Origin: Flaveria trinervia
Lineage: Eukaryota > Streptophyta > Magnoliopsida > Asterales > Asteraceae
NCBI GenBank assembly: GCA_025506515.1
Contig: CM046457.1
Coordinates: 36,590,231-36,654,230 of the forward strand
Direction: 5' to 3'
Length of the DNA stretch: 64,000 nucleotides
A program made the translations under genes and the position numbers. The notes under the pieces were generated by a model that worked only from the letters and a program-made list of their open reading frames with translations, was not told where the DNA came from and did no database searches. Shown one piece after another: positions 1 through 10,960 of the stretch (positions are counted from its first letter, which is position 1; each line of letters starts with the position of its first letter).

Positions 1-640
1 TTTCGAAGCCATTTAACCTTCGGAAGACACTGCTATGAACTAGTGGACACAAGTATGGTCTCTGACAATCCCCTGCGGACCTTTAATACTGTATGGCTTC
101 TTCCTAAAGAGCATGCAGTTGACCATACTTTATTCCACTGTTCGCCTTTTTATGATAGTACAACTTACCAACTTCAGTTGGTGACAAAAGGTAAGTCAGG
201 GACATGTCCTAACTACCAAATCTCAGATAACACTTTATCCGAGATACCTTAACTTCAGTCTTGTAGTATAGACTTTAGCTATAGGATCCCAGCTGGTATC
301 AAAGTATATCTGGCTATAGGTAGTATTATATATGGATTCTCTTTGTAACTCATTACAGGCTGCTTGTAAGAGTCTTGTATTATTGAGTTGAGAAGCAATA
401 TATAAAAGTACCTTGAAAATTACTTCATGTGTTCTTTACTACTTTCTATATTGTGATAAACTCTTATTGATTCTATCTTAACCCGATTGTTGTTCTAGGT
501 GAGTATGAGAGAAAAAAAAGTGTTAAGTGACTAACATCAATCCTGCAGACTAGAAATACTTCCTCTCTCTGGAATATAGAATAATTGGCTTTTCAGTAGA
601 TGCTTCAGTTGGTTATGTGATGTGAGTTCTTGATTCAACA
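1..640. other. Unassigned flank of element A
   Basis: No coding region can be supported here. The stretch is AT-rich, with a weak plus-strand TATA-like run near 391-398. It lies just beyond the degraded gag-like fragment at 641-770 and so is probably more of an older transposon or its LTR. I could not match it to any LTR elsewhere in the window. The 69-codon plus-strand frame at 43-252 has no recognisable motif. Confidence 0.4.
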
Positions 641-775
641 ACACAGAGTCTCATTGCTCAGTTTCTTGATCGTTTCTTTTTACACTCTATGAAGTATGGA
701 TGAAGTCATTGTTGACTTTCTCTAACTCCAATTGCAACCAAGTTTTATCATTAGTTTGTTGCTTCAATTACTCCT
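641..775 (-). pseudogene. Gag-like fragment (downstream half), split by element A
   Basis: Read on the minus strand, the frame that ends at the right edge of element A (30201 onward) resumes here after the 5-bp target duplication. It gives a charged, helix-prone stretch (residues like WLQLELEKV) broken by several stops. It is the continuation of the coiled-coil Gag-like fragment at 30201-30579, separated by the 29 kb of element A. No zinc knuckle is visible in the surviving part. Assignment as copia Gag rests on composition and coiled-coil character only. Confidence 0.4.
771..775. repeat. Target site duplication of element A (left copy)
   Basis: CTCCT at 771-775 is repeated exactly at 30201-30205, immediately outside the outer LTR ends. 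This shows that the LTRs at 776 and at 30200 belong to one insertion despite the LTR between them. Confidence 0.88.
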
Positions 776-1541
776 TGTTAGGATCAGTGATCTAAGTTTG
801 ATCAATTAGAGTAGATTGCAGCGGAATTCGAGAAATGAATTAGACAATTTAGCAAGAACTCAATTGATATTCAATAGAAAAGCACACGGTTATAGAGAAA
901 GAGAATTCTACAAAAGGAATATTTCATTCAAATACTTTCGTGGTGGTTGAATGTCACACGTTACAATTAGGTCAACATTCTTTATATAAGGAATGTGACG
1001 TCTGTTGATGTCACTTGATAGTGACATCTAGCAGAATTATACAAACAACTGAAACTATGCAAACTACTAAGAATGTTCTCAACAACTGATCACATCTCAG
1101 AAAATGCTAAGTACAAGAACATAAAACTACTGAACTAAAACTACTGAAACTATTTACTATTGAAAAAGTAAATTACAAGTACTGAAAAGGAAAACCATCA
1201 CAACTACTGAAGTTAATAACTTCAGCTGTTGTGACAACTACCGATCACTCTGGTCTTCAGTCTTTGTCTTCAGTCTTTGTTCTTCAGACTTTTACTTCAG
1301 ACGTTGTCTTTAGCTGATAGCTTCAGACTTTGTCTTCATACTTTACGTTCAAACTTTGTCTTTAGTACTTTACTTTCAGACTTTGTCTTCGGTAGAAATC
1401 TTCAGATCTTGTCTTCAGACTTTGTCTTCAAACCTTGTAATTAGCTGATGTCTTCAGTTGTTGTGATCTTCTTCAGCAGTTGTAATGTCTGTGGGACTTA
1501 GAGGTTTTCTGATCAGGCTTATTGGTTCTTTTGGTCCAACA
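776..1541 (-). repeat. Element A 3' LTR
   Basis: 766 bp, from TGTTAGGATCAG to GGTCCAACA on the plus strand, flanked by a polypurine tract on the internal side and CTCCT outside. In transcription sense U3 runs from 1541 to about 955, followed by R-U5. The U3 contains short repeats around CTTCAG and AACTACTGAA (about 1080-1480) that can pair with one another. It matches the split LTR at 14085-14176/29419-30200 better than the middle LTR at 9258. Confidence 0.92.
981..1002 (-). promoter_or_regulatory. U3 core promoter: TATA box with TGACGTC element
   Basis: Minus-strand CTTATATAAA (981-990), with the TGACGTC/GACGTCA motif just upstream at 996-1002. The ACGT core is a known binding site type for plant bZIP/TGA factors. 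The arrangement recurs in other family 1 LTRs (9462-9470, 29483-29492, 50677-50686). Start of transcription is inferred near 950. Confidence 0.75.
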
Positions 1542-1552
1542 AACTCCCCCTG
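1542..1552 (-). other. Polypurine tract of element A
   Basis: Minus-strand AGGGGGAGTT directly abuts the 3' LTR. This is the expected plus-strand primer position. The same tract abuts the LTRs of B, C, D and H. Confidence 0.88.
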
Positions 1553-1594
1553 AACCAATGCAGCCAAAACCTCTAAGTTTATTGATGATCCCAC

Positions 1595-4500
1595 TTATTC
1601 TTTGGCAGGAACACCCTCTTGATCAGCTTCAGAGGTAATCATGTAAGCACAAGCCAAAAGGTTTCTGATCTTTTGATTGGCTAAGTATGGAGGGAACTCT
1701 GTCTTGGGGAAACTGGACACAGAGTCTTGTCCCAACCATGAAACCTGATTCCCATTAATGAGTCTGTAAGACTCTCTTGCATAGGCCTCAAGGAGAACAA
1801 CTTGTTCCTCCTTGGTGAGTTCTTCTACTTCTCCCTCAAAGAAGAACTCTAGGCCATAATATTCAGACAGATATCTTACTGTCTTCCCATTTTTTAACTC
1901 AACAGTTGTGATCTCTCTGTATGCGAATTCATCTGGATGAGAGCGTTCGAGCAACAACTGGAGTTCACTCTTTTGAAGATCTTCAAGTCTCTTGTATAAC
2001 ATCCCCTTCTTGATCATTTTGTTCTCAAGTATAGATTGAGGGTTTGTCTTTGGGTTGTGTGCTCTCTTGAATTCTTCTATAATCTCCCAGGGTGACTACC
2101 ATAGCCAACATAATTGCAGCATTCAAAGTCTTTTTCACTTGGCCATGATATCTACTTGGTATGTTCTTCTTATGAATTCTAGAACTTACCCTGGGGTCTG
2201 GCCAAATTCTCACTCTTTCTCTTTGATGTTGGAATGTATGTCTAAGAGTGTACAACCTCAGAGCTTGTTTCTTCATTTCTTTAATGGATGAGGACTGAGG
2301 GAAGTCCTTGTTAACCATTTTGAGAAATTGCTCATCATGCTGCTTCTGCTGTTTTGCTTCTTCAATCTTCACTTTCACCATTTGCATTTGCAAGTCAGGT
2401 GTGATCATTTGTTGACTTCTGGGCTCAGGTGTTTTAAGCTTGAGAACAACAGAGATTGGTAGACTATCTTCATTATCATCCTCTTCTTCTTCTTCTACTA
2501 CCCTCAACACCATTCTCCTCGTTCTGGGTGCATCACTGGGTGTGGTTTGAGGTGGTTTTTGAGGTAATGGAATTGGTTTTGTGGGTTGATTTGTGAGTGG
2601 TTTTGGTTTAGGGATAGGGTTGGCAGGTTTTGAAGTTCGTTGTTTATGAGTTGGAGTTAGGGAAGGCTGATCTAGCATTTTTGTGGTAAGTTTGGCTTTG
2701 GAGAGCTTGTCCATATCAGTTCTCTTCCCAACACCTGCCTCATCCAATGCTTCTATAATTAACCCCTTATTGAATGCTTCAAAAGAACAGATTCTGGTGG
2801 TTATTGCCAGAATACTGTCTCTGGTCCATGATTTGAACTCAATCAATGATCTTGCCAAGTATTTTGCAATAAATCTGATCATTATCTCCAACCTTTCCCT
2901 ATCCATCACACTATAACTAGCCATCTTTCTTGTATTTCCTTAACTTCCAGCCTTCTGATCATAGTGTCTAAAGTGGCTGTATCAAAGCCTTGTGTAAAGA
3001 TTTGGTCTATTATTCTGCCCATAGATCTACTGTGAGCTTCATCAGCTTCTTTAACCAGATCTTCTAAGGATTTCTCTCCAACAGGCTCTTATGTTTCAGC
3101 ACTTTTTTTCCTTTTATAAGTGATCTGTTGTTTCTCTTTCTCTAGCTCCTTTTCTTTTTCTTGTTGTTTCTCATCCACCACTCTCTTTCTCTTTCTTTCT
3201 TTTACTGCCTTAGACTCCCCCTTTTTGGGTGCATTGGGTTCAGGGGTTTGAATGGCAGAAAGTGACTTTTGCACAGCATCATCAACAAGTGTATGGAGAT
3301 TTGAGGAGATCCTCTCATCAATGGCTTTACGTACTATCTATGATGATGGAAGTGATGAGACCTAAGGAGTTTTGAAAGGTTGCAACCATCTGCTAAGAGG
3401 GGTTCTGTCCCTGAGAGGTGGTGCCAAAAGCAGTGGCTGGTGGCTTACTTAAGTGTATTGGTTGTGTGTTTGGTGAACCTTCAAATCAAGGTGCCATCTA
3501 TGGGTCAATGGGGATAGATGGACTTTCATCCTGAGATATTTTGGCTAGCAGCTCTTGGAGTCTGCTCTCCTCAGTCTCTAGGATTGTGTTATGGGCTAAG
3601 ACATCGAAGAAAAAGCCCAGGTCATCATCAGTTTTTGCTGAATCATCTGACCTCCTGATTAAATTAGGATGTACATGCCCGGAGTGTAGATCAGTATATG
3701 CATGTGCCCCTTGTTCTTGGTTCTGGGGACTTCCTGCCTCAGGACTTTGTCCTTCATTGGCAGTTACCTCTGGTGAGGTCTTATATATGGTAGCAACTTC
3801 ATCCTGTTCATTTGTTGAATCAGTAGAAGTGGCAGCCTGACCAAATATTCTAACCTCCTCTTTTACACTTGGAGATTGAACATTATAACCCCTGTGCTAT
3901 GGGTTATCAGCAGCATTTTGGTCCTCCCTCTCAATTGTTGAGGTAGTGTTAATTGGTTTCTGCGAGGGGGTGAGGAATGCAGCTGACTCAACACTTTAGC
4001 AACTATAACGGTTGGGCTTTGAGGGGCGGTTGCAGTTGGAGATTGGTCAGAAGCAGATTGCACCGGGGTGAGAGATGTTGTTCAATGGTAACCTTCTCAA
4101 CTGAGATAGGTTCCAGTAATGTGGTGTCCCCAATATAGTTGCAACAGGATCCTGTGGAGAGGATACCTATGCGGTTTCAGCTGGTTGAGTCTCTGACATG
4201 ACTGGGGGATTAGAACCACTATGTGTAACCTGTATGGTGGTACAGGGGCATCCGCAGGGGACTCATCTCCCTGAATAGCCTTTTTGTGCTTTTGAGGTTT
4301 GGGTTTGGTGGGGACTTTGGATCTGGAGGTGAAGGTTGTGGGTTCCCTCTGCTTGGGTTTCAGCAGCCGGGCAGCCCCTTTGAGAGTAGGGTCAGAGTTA
4401 TGTCTAGAGTATACCTCAGCTATACAGCTAGAGCAGGGACTCCAAGACCAACAAGGCCGTCAGATTTTAATTGATTTAAAATTATGGCCATCATAAACCT

Positions 4501-5094
4501 GGGATATAGTAGCCATCTGTTTGCCACAGGTTTCTGAGCCAGATCCTTTAGTTCCATAAACACTATCTCCGAAAAATTTAGAGTTTGTCGTTCAAAGATA
4601 GAATAGAATACCTGTTGCCATCTTGAGGACATCTGATCCGATGAAGATGTCTTTGGAGCAAGACAGACATTCACCATGTGGAAGATAAGTCTTTCAGCAT
4701 CATGGAAGTGCTTTTTGAGAATGGTTGTAGCACTTAAGTCTCCTTCATACCCGTTTTCGATGAAAGACATATCAATGGTGCCTTTCGGGTATTCTATAAT
4801 ACAGGTGGCATCATGCAAATTAGGGTTTTGTGAATTATGTTAGGGGTGATTACCACCTGTTTGTGGTTAACCAACGATTGGAGAGTGATTTGGCTATCAT
4901 TTTCACCAGTTGTGACAGAAACGTTGGTCCAGAATTGGTGTAAGGAATCGGGGCATATGGTAGGATTCAAAAGAAAGCGGTTCGGTATTGGGAATCCACC
5001 ATAAGATCGATGGCATTATCAAATTTGTTCAGAAGGCCGATTTCGAGAGGTAGGCAACACAGTTGTGTCTAGGTTTGAGTTTCATGGTCGCCAT
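1595..5094 (-). pseudogene. ORF3 of element A, broken
   Basis: Third ORF between pol and the 3' LTR, about 1,150 codons in its ancestral length. The start is the ATG at 5094, aligned with the copies in B (42015) and C (54784). Surviving open pieces are 4420-4818 (N-terminal block with PKTSS, NFSEIVFMELK and LYPRF motifs), 2025-2924 (helical C-terminal domain around MIRFIAKYLARS, then a proline-rich linker and an acidic patch) and 1595-2017 (the C-terminus). Between them lie Ser/Thr/Pro-rich and Lys/Glu-rich sequence broken by stops and frameshifts. I see no signal peptide or transmembrane segment. The position matches the envelope-like ORF of some Sireviruses, but the protein does not look like an envelope. 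Function unknown. The N-terminal block resembles copia-linked proteins I recall from Asteraceae genomes. Confidence 0.7.
3215..3226 (-). other. Internal polypurine-like tract in ORF3 (A)
   Basis: Minus-strand AAAAAGGGGGAG inside ORF3. An equivalent tract occurs at the same place in B (40137-40149) and C (52893-52904). Multiple polypurine tracts are reported for Sireviruses. Here the tract also encodes Lys-Lys-Gly-Glu, so coding constraint could explain it. Confidence 0.5.
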
Positions 5095-5691
5095 TGTTGA
5101 GAGAGAAAAGGATAGACAACGGCTAATGAAACGTTCGGCAATAAGTGCATGTATTTATAGGTTAAGAAAAGGCTGAAAAGAAAACGACTGAAAGTGTTGG
5201 TGTTGTCAACTGTTGTATGAAAACAATTGAAGACTTGGTTTTAACTATCAAACATTTGAAAACAACTGAAGACTTGGTTTTAGTCATTAGTAGTTATGAA
5301 ACTACTAAAAACTTTGTTTTGTCTTCAGGTGTAGGAAACAATTGAGAACTTGGTGTTAGTCATCAGTAGTTGTGAAACTACTCAAGACATGGTTTTGTCA
5401 TCAATTGTTTAAGGTGAAACAGCAGTTTGTGGAAACGACTGAAGAGAAAATTATCATCAGTAGTTTTCGTCAAATCTTAGCTTTTCAGCTGTTTCATACT
5501 ATCCTCAACACTTACTCTTCAGACTTTTTAGTTGTTTTTAGGTGTTTCATAGGACATCAGTACTTATCTGTTTTTACTAACATCAGTAGTTGTAACTGCA
5601 TCAGTTTCTTTTAACAGAATCGGTACATATTTATGACATGTTTACTAATGGTCATCAGTACTTGTTTACTAAGATCATCAGTAGTTGTCAC
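5095..5691 (-). promoter_or_regulatory. pol-ORF3 spacer of A with hairpin repeats and internal TATA box
   Basis: Non-coding gap between the pol stop (5692-5694) and the ORF3 ATG (5094). It holds repeated AGTAGTT / AACTACT arms (about 5195-5690), the same motif family as the LTR U3. Minus-strand CTATAAATAC at 5151-5160 lies 57 bp before the ORF3 start. The spacers of B (TATA 42083-42091) and C (TATA 54857-54867) are built the same way. I infer an internal promoter; transcription is not shown. Confidence 0.55.
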
Positions 5692-8600
5692 TTATTCTAG
5701 CTGCAGCATACCAAACCTTAACACAAGGTTTTTGAAAGTCGAACTATCCAAAGGCTTAGTGAATATATCTGCAAGCTCATAAGCACTTGGCACAAACTTT
5801 GGATCAATCAGACCTTTTTGAAAACAATCCCTAATAAAATGGTGTCTGATCTCTATATGTTTGGTCCTAGAATGCTAGACTAGATTCTTGACAATACATA
5901 GAGCTCAAGCACTATCCATTAATAATGGAGTCTTAGTCTGTGCAATGCCATAATCCAGTAATTGGTTCTGAAGCGAGAGTACCTGAGATGTACAACTTGC
6001 AGTAGCAATGTACTCAGCTTCAGCAGTGGATGTAGCAACAGATGTTTGTTTCTTACTCTGCCAAGAAATCAAACAGTTGCCTAGGAATTGACATCCACCG
6101 GAAGTTGACTTTCTCGTTATCTTACACCCTGCATAGTCACTATCAGAAAAAGCAACTAATTTACAAGAGTGTCCAGTGGAATACCAAAGACCTAGAGATT
6201 GTGTACCATTAGATATCTAAAGATCCTCTTGACTGCAATCAAATGAGACTCTTTAGGAGCAGCCTGAAATCTAGCACAAACATAAGTTGCAAACATAATA
6301 TAGTCTAGAAGCTGTTAAGTACATCAAGGACCCAATCATACATCTGTAAAGTGTTTCATCAACAGCTTTTCCTTTCTGATCTACATCCAGTTGTGTGGTG
6401 TTGCACATCGGAGTAGAACAGGGCTTACAGTTTTGTAAATCAAACTTATTCAGAAGATTTTTTGTATATTTTGACTGATGAATGAAGGTTCCATCAGTCT
6501 TTTGTTTGATTTGCAAGCCTAGAAAGAACTATAATTCTCCCATGGCACTCATTTCAAACTTTTGTTTCATTAAACTTGTAAAATCATCACACAAGTGGGG
6601 ATCAGAGGATGAAAAAATGATATCATCAACATAAATTTGAACAAGTAGCTTATGCTGATCCACTTTCTTAACAAACAATGTTTTATCCATGGAGAATCTA
6701 GTGAAATTATTTTGAAGAAGAAAATTTGAAAGTGTTTCATACCAGCTCTAGGAGCTTGCTTCAACCCATAAAGAGCCTTATCAAGTTTATACACCCAATC
6801 AAGATGTTTATTATCCTCAAAACCTGGTGGTTGACACACATAAACCTCTTTCGTTATTTTTCATATAAAAAAGAACTTTTGACGTCCATTTGAAAACTTT
6901 AACATTACAGAATGCAACATAGGCTAAGAACAATTTAATTGCTTCCAGTCTGGCTACAGGGGCAAAGGTTTCATCATAATCAATACCTTCTTCTTGGGAA
7001 AACCCTTGTACAACCAGTCTAGCCTTGTTCTTGACAATAGGCCCATATACATCAGTTTTATTCCTAACACCCATTTAGCGCCTATTGCACACTTACCTGG
7101 GGGTAGAGGAACCAGTTCCCACACTTGCTGCTTTTTGAACTGAAGTAGCTCAAGCTGCATGGCTTCAACCCATCCATTGTCTCTTAAAGCAACATGATAG
7201 TTCTTTGGCTCTAGCTGACTGGTGAAGAGAGCATAGAAGCAGAAGTTGGACAATTGACTTCTGGTTAAGACACGAGCATTGATATCACCAATGATTTGAG
7301 ACATGGGGTGATTCTTCAGCTCTTGGTACACTATAAGATCAGTGCAAGTGTTTGTAGCAGGTTCAGCAGCAGCAGATGTTGATCCAGACTCTAGAAACCA
7401 AGTATGAGATGGCAATTCAAATGATGTAGAGGAGTCAGAAATCTCATCAGCATTTGTTGTGGATGGAGCTGCTGAAGCTACAGGAACATCAAGATTAGTG
7501 GACTCAACCAGTTGATCACTAAACTTGAAAATGTGAGTACTGATATCATCATCATCTTCAGTACCACCAGATGGAAGACTTGCTGTAGAAGATGATTTAT
7601 TCACATGATCTGCAATAGCTAGAGGTTGATAAGGAACATATTGCAGTATATGAAGATCAAACAACTCCACAGGGTTTTGTGGAATTTTATCCTTAGGAGA
7701 TTCATTGAACTTCACATGAAAGGTTTCTTCAACTATCTTTGTTCTGCAGTTGAAGACTCTGTAAGCCTTGCATGTGGATGAATATCCTAGAAAATCCCCT
7801 GCATCCACCTTAGCATCAATTTGTGGAGTTGATCCTTTGTGTTGAGAATGAAACAACAACACCCAAAGGCTTTGAAGAATGAAATTAGAGGAGCCAAATA
7901 ATGTAGAACTTCATATAGAGTCTTCATCAACCTCTGATTTACTAAAACTCTATTCTGCACATAGCAAGCTGTGTTGACAGCTTCAGCCCAAAAGGTCAAT
8001 GGCAAACCAGAGTCAGCCAACATGGACCTTGTAGCTTCATTAGGGTCCTGTTCTTTCTCTCCACTATTCCATTTTGTTCTGGAGTCCTTGGGATGCTAAA
8101 CTGCCTCTTGATTCCCTTTGAGAGATAAAAATCATCAAGTCTATGGTTTCTGAATTCTGTTCTATTATCACTCCGTATACACTTGACTAATAGGGAATAC
8201 TGCTTCTCAACATACAACACAAAGTTTATAATCGTCTGAGCAACCTCATACTTTGAATGCAAGAAGAAAGTCCATACAAATCTGGAGTAATCATCCATAA
8301 TTACAGACAGTATTTCTTCTTTGCCATGCTCATCACTCTCAGAGGACCAAATAGATCCATGTGCAGTAACTGCAAGCAGGCAGTGGACTTAGGTTCTTCA
8401 ATAGGAGGGAATGAGACTTTGTGCTGTTTTCCTTTCAAACAAGGAGTGTAGGTTTCATCATAGTGGAACTCCTTTATTGGTAGACCTTCCACTAAACTAT
8501 TGTGGATCCGCTGATTTATGTTTTGAGATTTACATGACCCAGCCTTCTGTGCCACAGTTTAGATTCCTGAGGAGAGGCTTTGGAGAACAAGCAAGGATGA

Positions 8601-9045
8601 CCCTTCAAATCAATCTTCTTTGACAAATCCAGGGCATATACTCTTCAAATCCTGTTGGCTGTCAGGAGAGTATGTTCATCCAATACCTTGTCAATCAGCC
8701 TCAGAACTTGGGAAGACAGAATCCTGTAGTTCTGGCTTATGAAAAGTGCAACATGCCCTTTATCACACATCTGACTGACACTCAGTAGATTATACTTGAG
8801 ATTCTCCCCATGGTTAACATCATCAAATCTGAGTTCTCCATTAGACACTATCCTTTCCCGATGATGTAACCCTTAGCATCATTTCAAATGAAACAAATCC
8901 CTTCTTTCCTTGAGAGTAGTCATTAAGAAGAGACTACTCCCTGTCATATGCATAGATCCTCCATTGTCAACATACCAGATGCTCCTTTGGCATGCTGAAG
9001 AACCCTACAATCATCATAAGGAACTAGTTAGGTTTTGAGACCCAA
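5692..9045 (-). pseudogene. pol of element A left half: protease remnant, integrase, RT, RNase H
   Basis: Copia-type polyprotein region in transcription order. The protease remnant (about 8850-9000) has a WYVDNGGSMHMTG motif, where the usual active-site DSG reads DNG. Next come GAG_pre-integrase (8560-8850) and integrase (7787-8555), with LLHMDLFGP, IRSDNRTEF and the PEQNGIVERKNRT block carrying the third acidic residue. A Ser/Thr-rich linker (7100-7780) follows. RT (about 6270-7080) has [21 protein letters not shown] and an intact YVDD at 6622-6633. RNase H ends at the TAA at 5692-5694. It is broken into at least six open pieces in different frames. The upstream end is cut at about 9045, where sequence jumps straight to the 5' leader, so the whole of gag (about 2.9 kb compared with 10961-13873) is missing. 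Confidence 0.85.
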
Positions 9046-9257
9046 ATTCAATTAAGCTATAACAGATTTAGAACGAAACACAACAAACCAAATTGAACCA
9101 AGAGAGATCTCAAAATGAATAAACGAAAGCGGCATAAATTCAATAATCTATAACCAGTTTTTGCAAATAAGCTAATTCAATCAAACATAGACATCAAATA
9201 GCAGTTTCAATGATCGACTGTTAGATCGATAAATGATTAAGCAGCTCTGATACCATT
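9046..9257 (-). other. 5' leader and primer binding site next to the middle LTR
   Basis: Leader sequence homologous to 13874-14084 and 58610-58835. It ends in minus-strand TGGTATCAGAGC (plus 9244-9255), complementary to the 3' end of initiator tRNA-Met. It is fused directly to the protease end at about 9045. Confidence 0.85.
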
Positions 9258-10217
9258 TGTTAGGATCAGTGATCTACGTTTGATTGATTTGAGAGTATAG
9301 TAGCGGAGTACAAACAATGAATTAGCAAATTCAAAAGAACACAAAAGATATTCGAAGTAAGAACAAACGGTTATAGACAAAGAGAATTCTACAAAATATA
9401 TTTCATTCAATGTTCGCTTTCGTGGTAACAGAATGTCACGCATACAATTAGGTCAACATCTCTTATATAGGAGATGTGACGTGTGCTCATGTCACTTGAT
9501 AGTGACATCTAACAGAATTATTCAAACTACTGATGGTTAACACAACTACTGAAGATGTCAAACAGCTGACATCTCCTTACAAAAATACTAAGTGTTAACT
9601 ATCACTACAACTACTGAAAAGAAGCTACTGAAACTACGACTGAAGAACATGCTCTTCAGTCATTTTACAAATACTGAATAAAAAGAAAACTACTGAAAGG
9701 AAACCATCACAACAACTGAAGAATGCTTCTTCAGCTATTGTAACAAACTCTAAAGGCTTCAGTACTTGTACTTGAACTTCAGCTGTTGTCATCAGCTGAT
9801 GTCTTCAGCTGTTGTCATCAGCTGATGTCTTCAGCTGTTGTCTTCAGCTGATGTCTTCAGCTGTTGTCTTCAGCTGAGTCTTCAGCCTTTGTACTTCAGC
9901 AGTTGTTCTTCAGTACTTTAGACTTCAGCTATTAATCTTCAGACTTTGGTCTTCAGTTGTTGATCTTCAGTACTTTAGTTCTTTAGCTGTTGATCTTCAG
10001 TACTTTAGTTCTTCAGCTGTTGATCTTCAGACTTTGATCTTCAGCTTTTGAATTCTTCAGTACTTGTACTTCAGCTGTTGAATTCTTCAGTACTTGTACT
10101 TCAGCTGTTGCTCTTCAGACTTTATGAAACAGCTGATCAAGTCTTCAGCAGGTGTTGTGATGTCTGTGGGACTTAGAGGTTTTTCTGATCCGGCTCATTG
10201 GTTCTTTTGGTCCAACA
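9258..10217 (-). repeat. Middle LTR of composite element A
   Basis: 960 bp from TGTTAGGATCAG to GGTCCAACA. It has a primer site on the left, so it acted as a 5' LTR. Its first 60 bp (ctacgtttgattgattt) match the LTRs of element C rather than the outer LTRs of A. The TATA box is at 9462-9470. It is longer than its relatives because the CTTCAGCTGTTG/CTTCAGTACTT array (about 9765-10130) is expanded. The next five plus-strand bases, AATCT, are the normal continuation of the integrase coding sequence, so this LTR lies inside integrase. Confidence 0.88.
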
Positions 10218-10960
10218 AATCTAGAGTAATCATCCATAACTACCAAACAATATTTCTTCTTTCCCATGCTCATCACTCTCACAGGACCAAATTGATCCAT
10301 GTGCAGTAACTGCAAGCAGGCAGTGGACTTAGGTTCTTCAATAGGAGGGAATGAGACTTTGTGCTGTTTTCCTTTCAAACAAGCAGTGCAGGTTTCATCA
10401 CAGTGGAACTCCTTATTGGTAGACCTCTCACTAAACTATTGTGGATCAGCTGATTCATGTTTTTGAGATTTACATGACCCAGCCTTCTGTGCCACAGTTT
10501 AGATTCCCGAGGAGAGGCTTGGAGAATAGGCAAGGATGACCCTTCAAATCAATCTTCTTTGACAAATCCAGGGCATATACTCTTCCAATCCTGTTGGCCT
10601 TCAAGAGAGTATGTTCATCCAATACCTTGTCAATCAGCCTTAGAACTGTGGAAGACAGAATCCTATAGTTCTGGCTTGTGAAAAGTGCAACATGCCCTTT
10701 ATCACACATTTGACTGAACTTAGTAGATTATACTTGAGATTCTCCGCATGGTTAACATCATCAAATCTGATTTCTCCATTAGACATATATCCTTACCCAA
10801 TGATGTAACCTTTAGCATCATTTCCAAATGAAACAAATCCTTTCTTTCCTTGAGAGTAGTCATTAAGAAGAGAACTGCTCCCTGTCATATGCATAGATCC
10901 TCCGCTGTCTACATACCAGATGCTTCTTTGGCATGCTGATGAACCCTGCATTCATCACAA
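10218..10960 (-). pseudogene. Protease to integrase fragment of original element A
   Basis: The 5' part of pol, cut within integrase by the middle LTR. It runs from the protease motif WYVDSGGSMHMTG (about 10880-10930, DSG triad present) through GAG_pre-integrase (10470-10800) to the start of integrase (10218-10440), where LLHMDQFGPV is seen. It duplicates sequence also found at 8280-9040. The integrase reading stops where AATCT meets the middle LTR. Open pieces are 10145-10378 and 10470-10709. Confidence 0.8.

Noticed and set aside
43..252. 69-codon plus-strand frame at the window start
   Set aside because: No motif, no homologous copy in the window, and the surroundings look like old transposon DNA.
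1250..1480. Dense CTTCAG repeats looking like a CRISPR-type array
   Set aside because: Units are 12-13 bp, imperfect and contiguous, with no unique spacers, and they sit in plant LTR U3 regions.
2055..2916. Plus-strand frames opposite ORF3 of A
   Set aside because: Shadows of the minus-strand coding sequence with no independent support.
4420..5094. ORF3 as a retroviral-type envelope gene
   Set aside because: Position fits, but no signal peptide, membrane span or cleavage site is visible in A, B or C.
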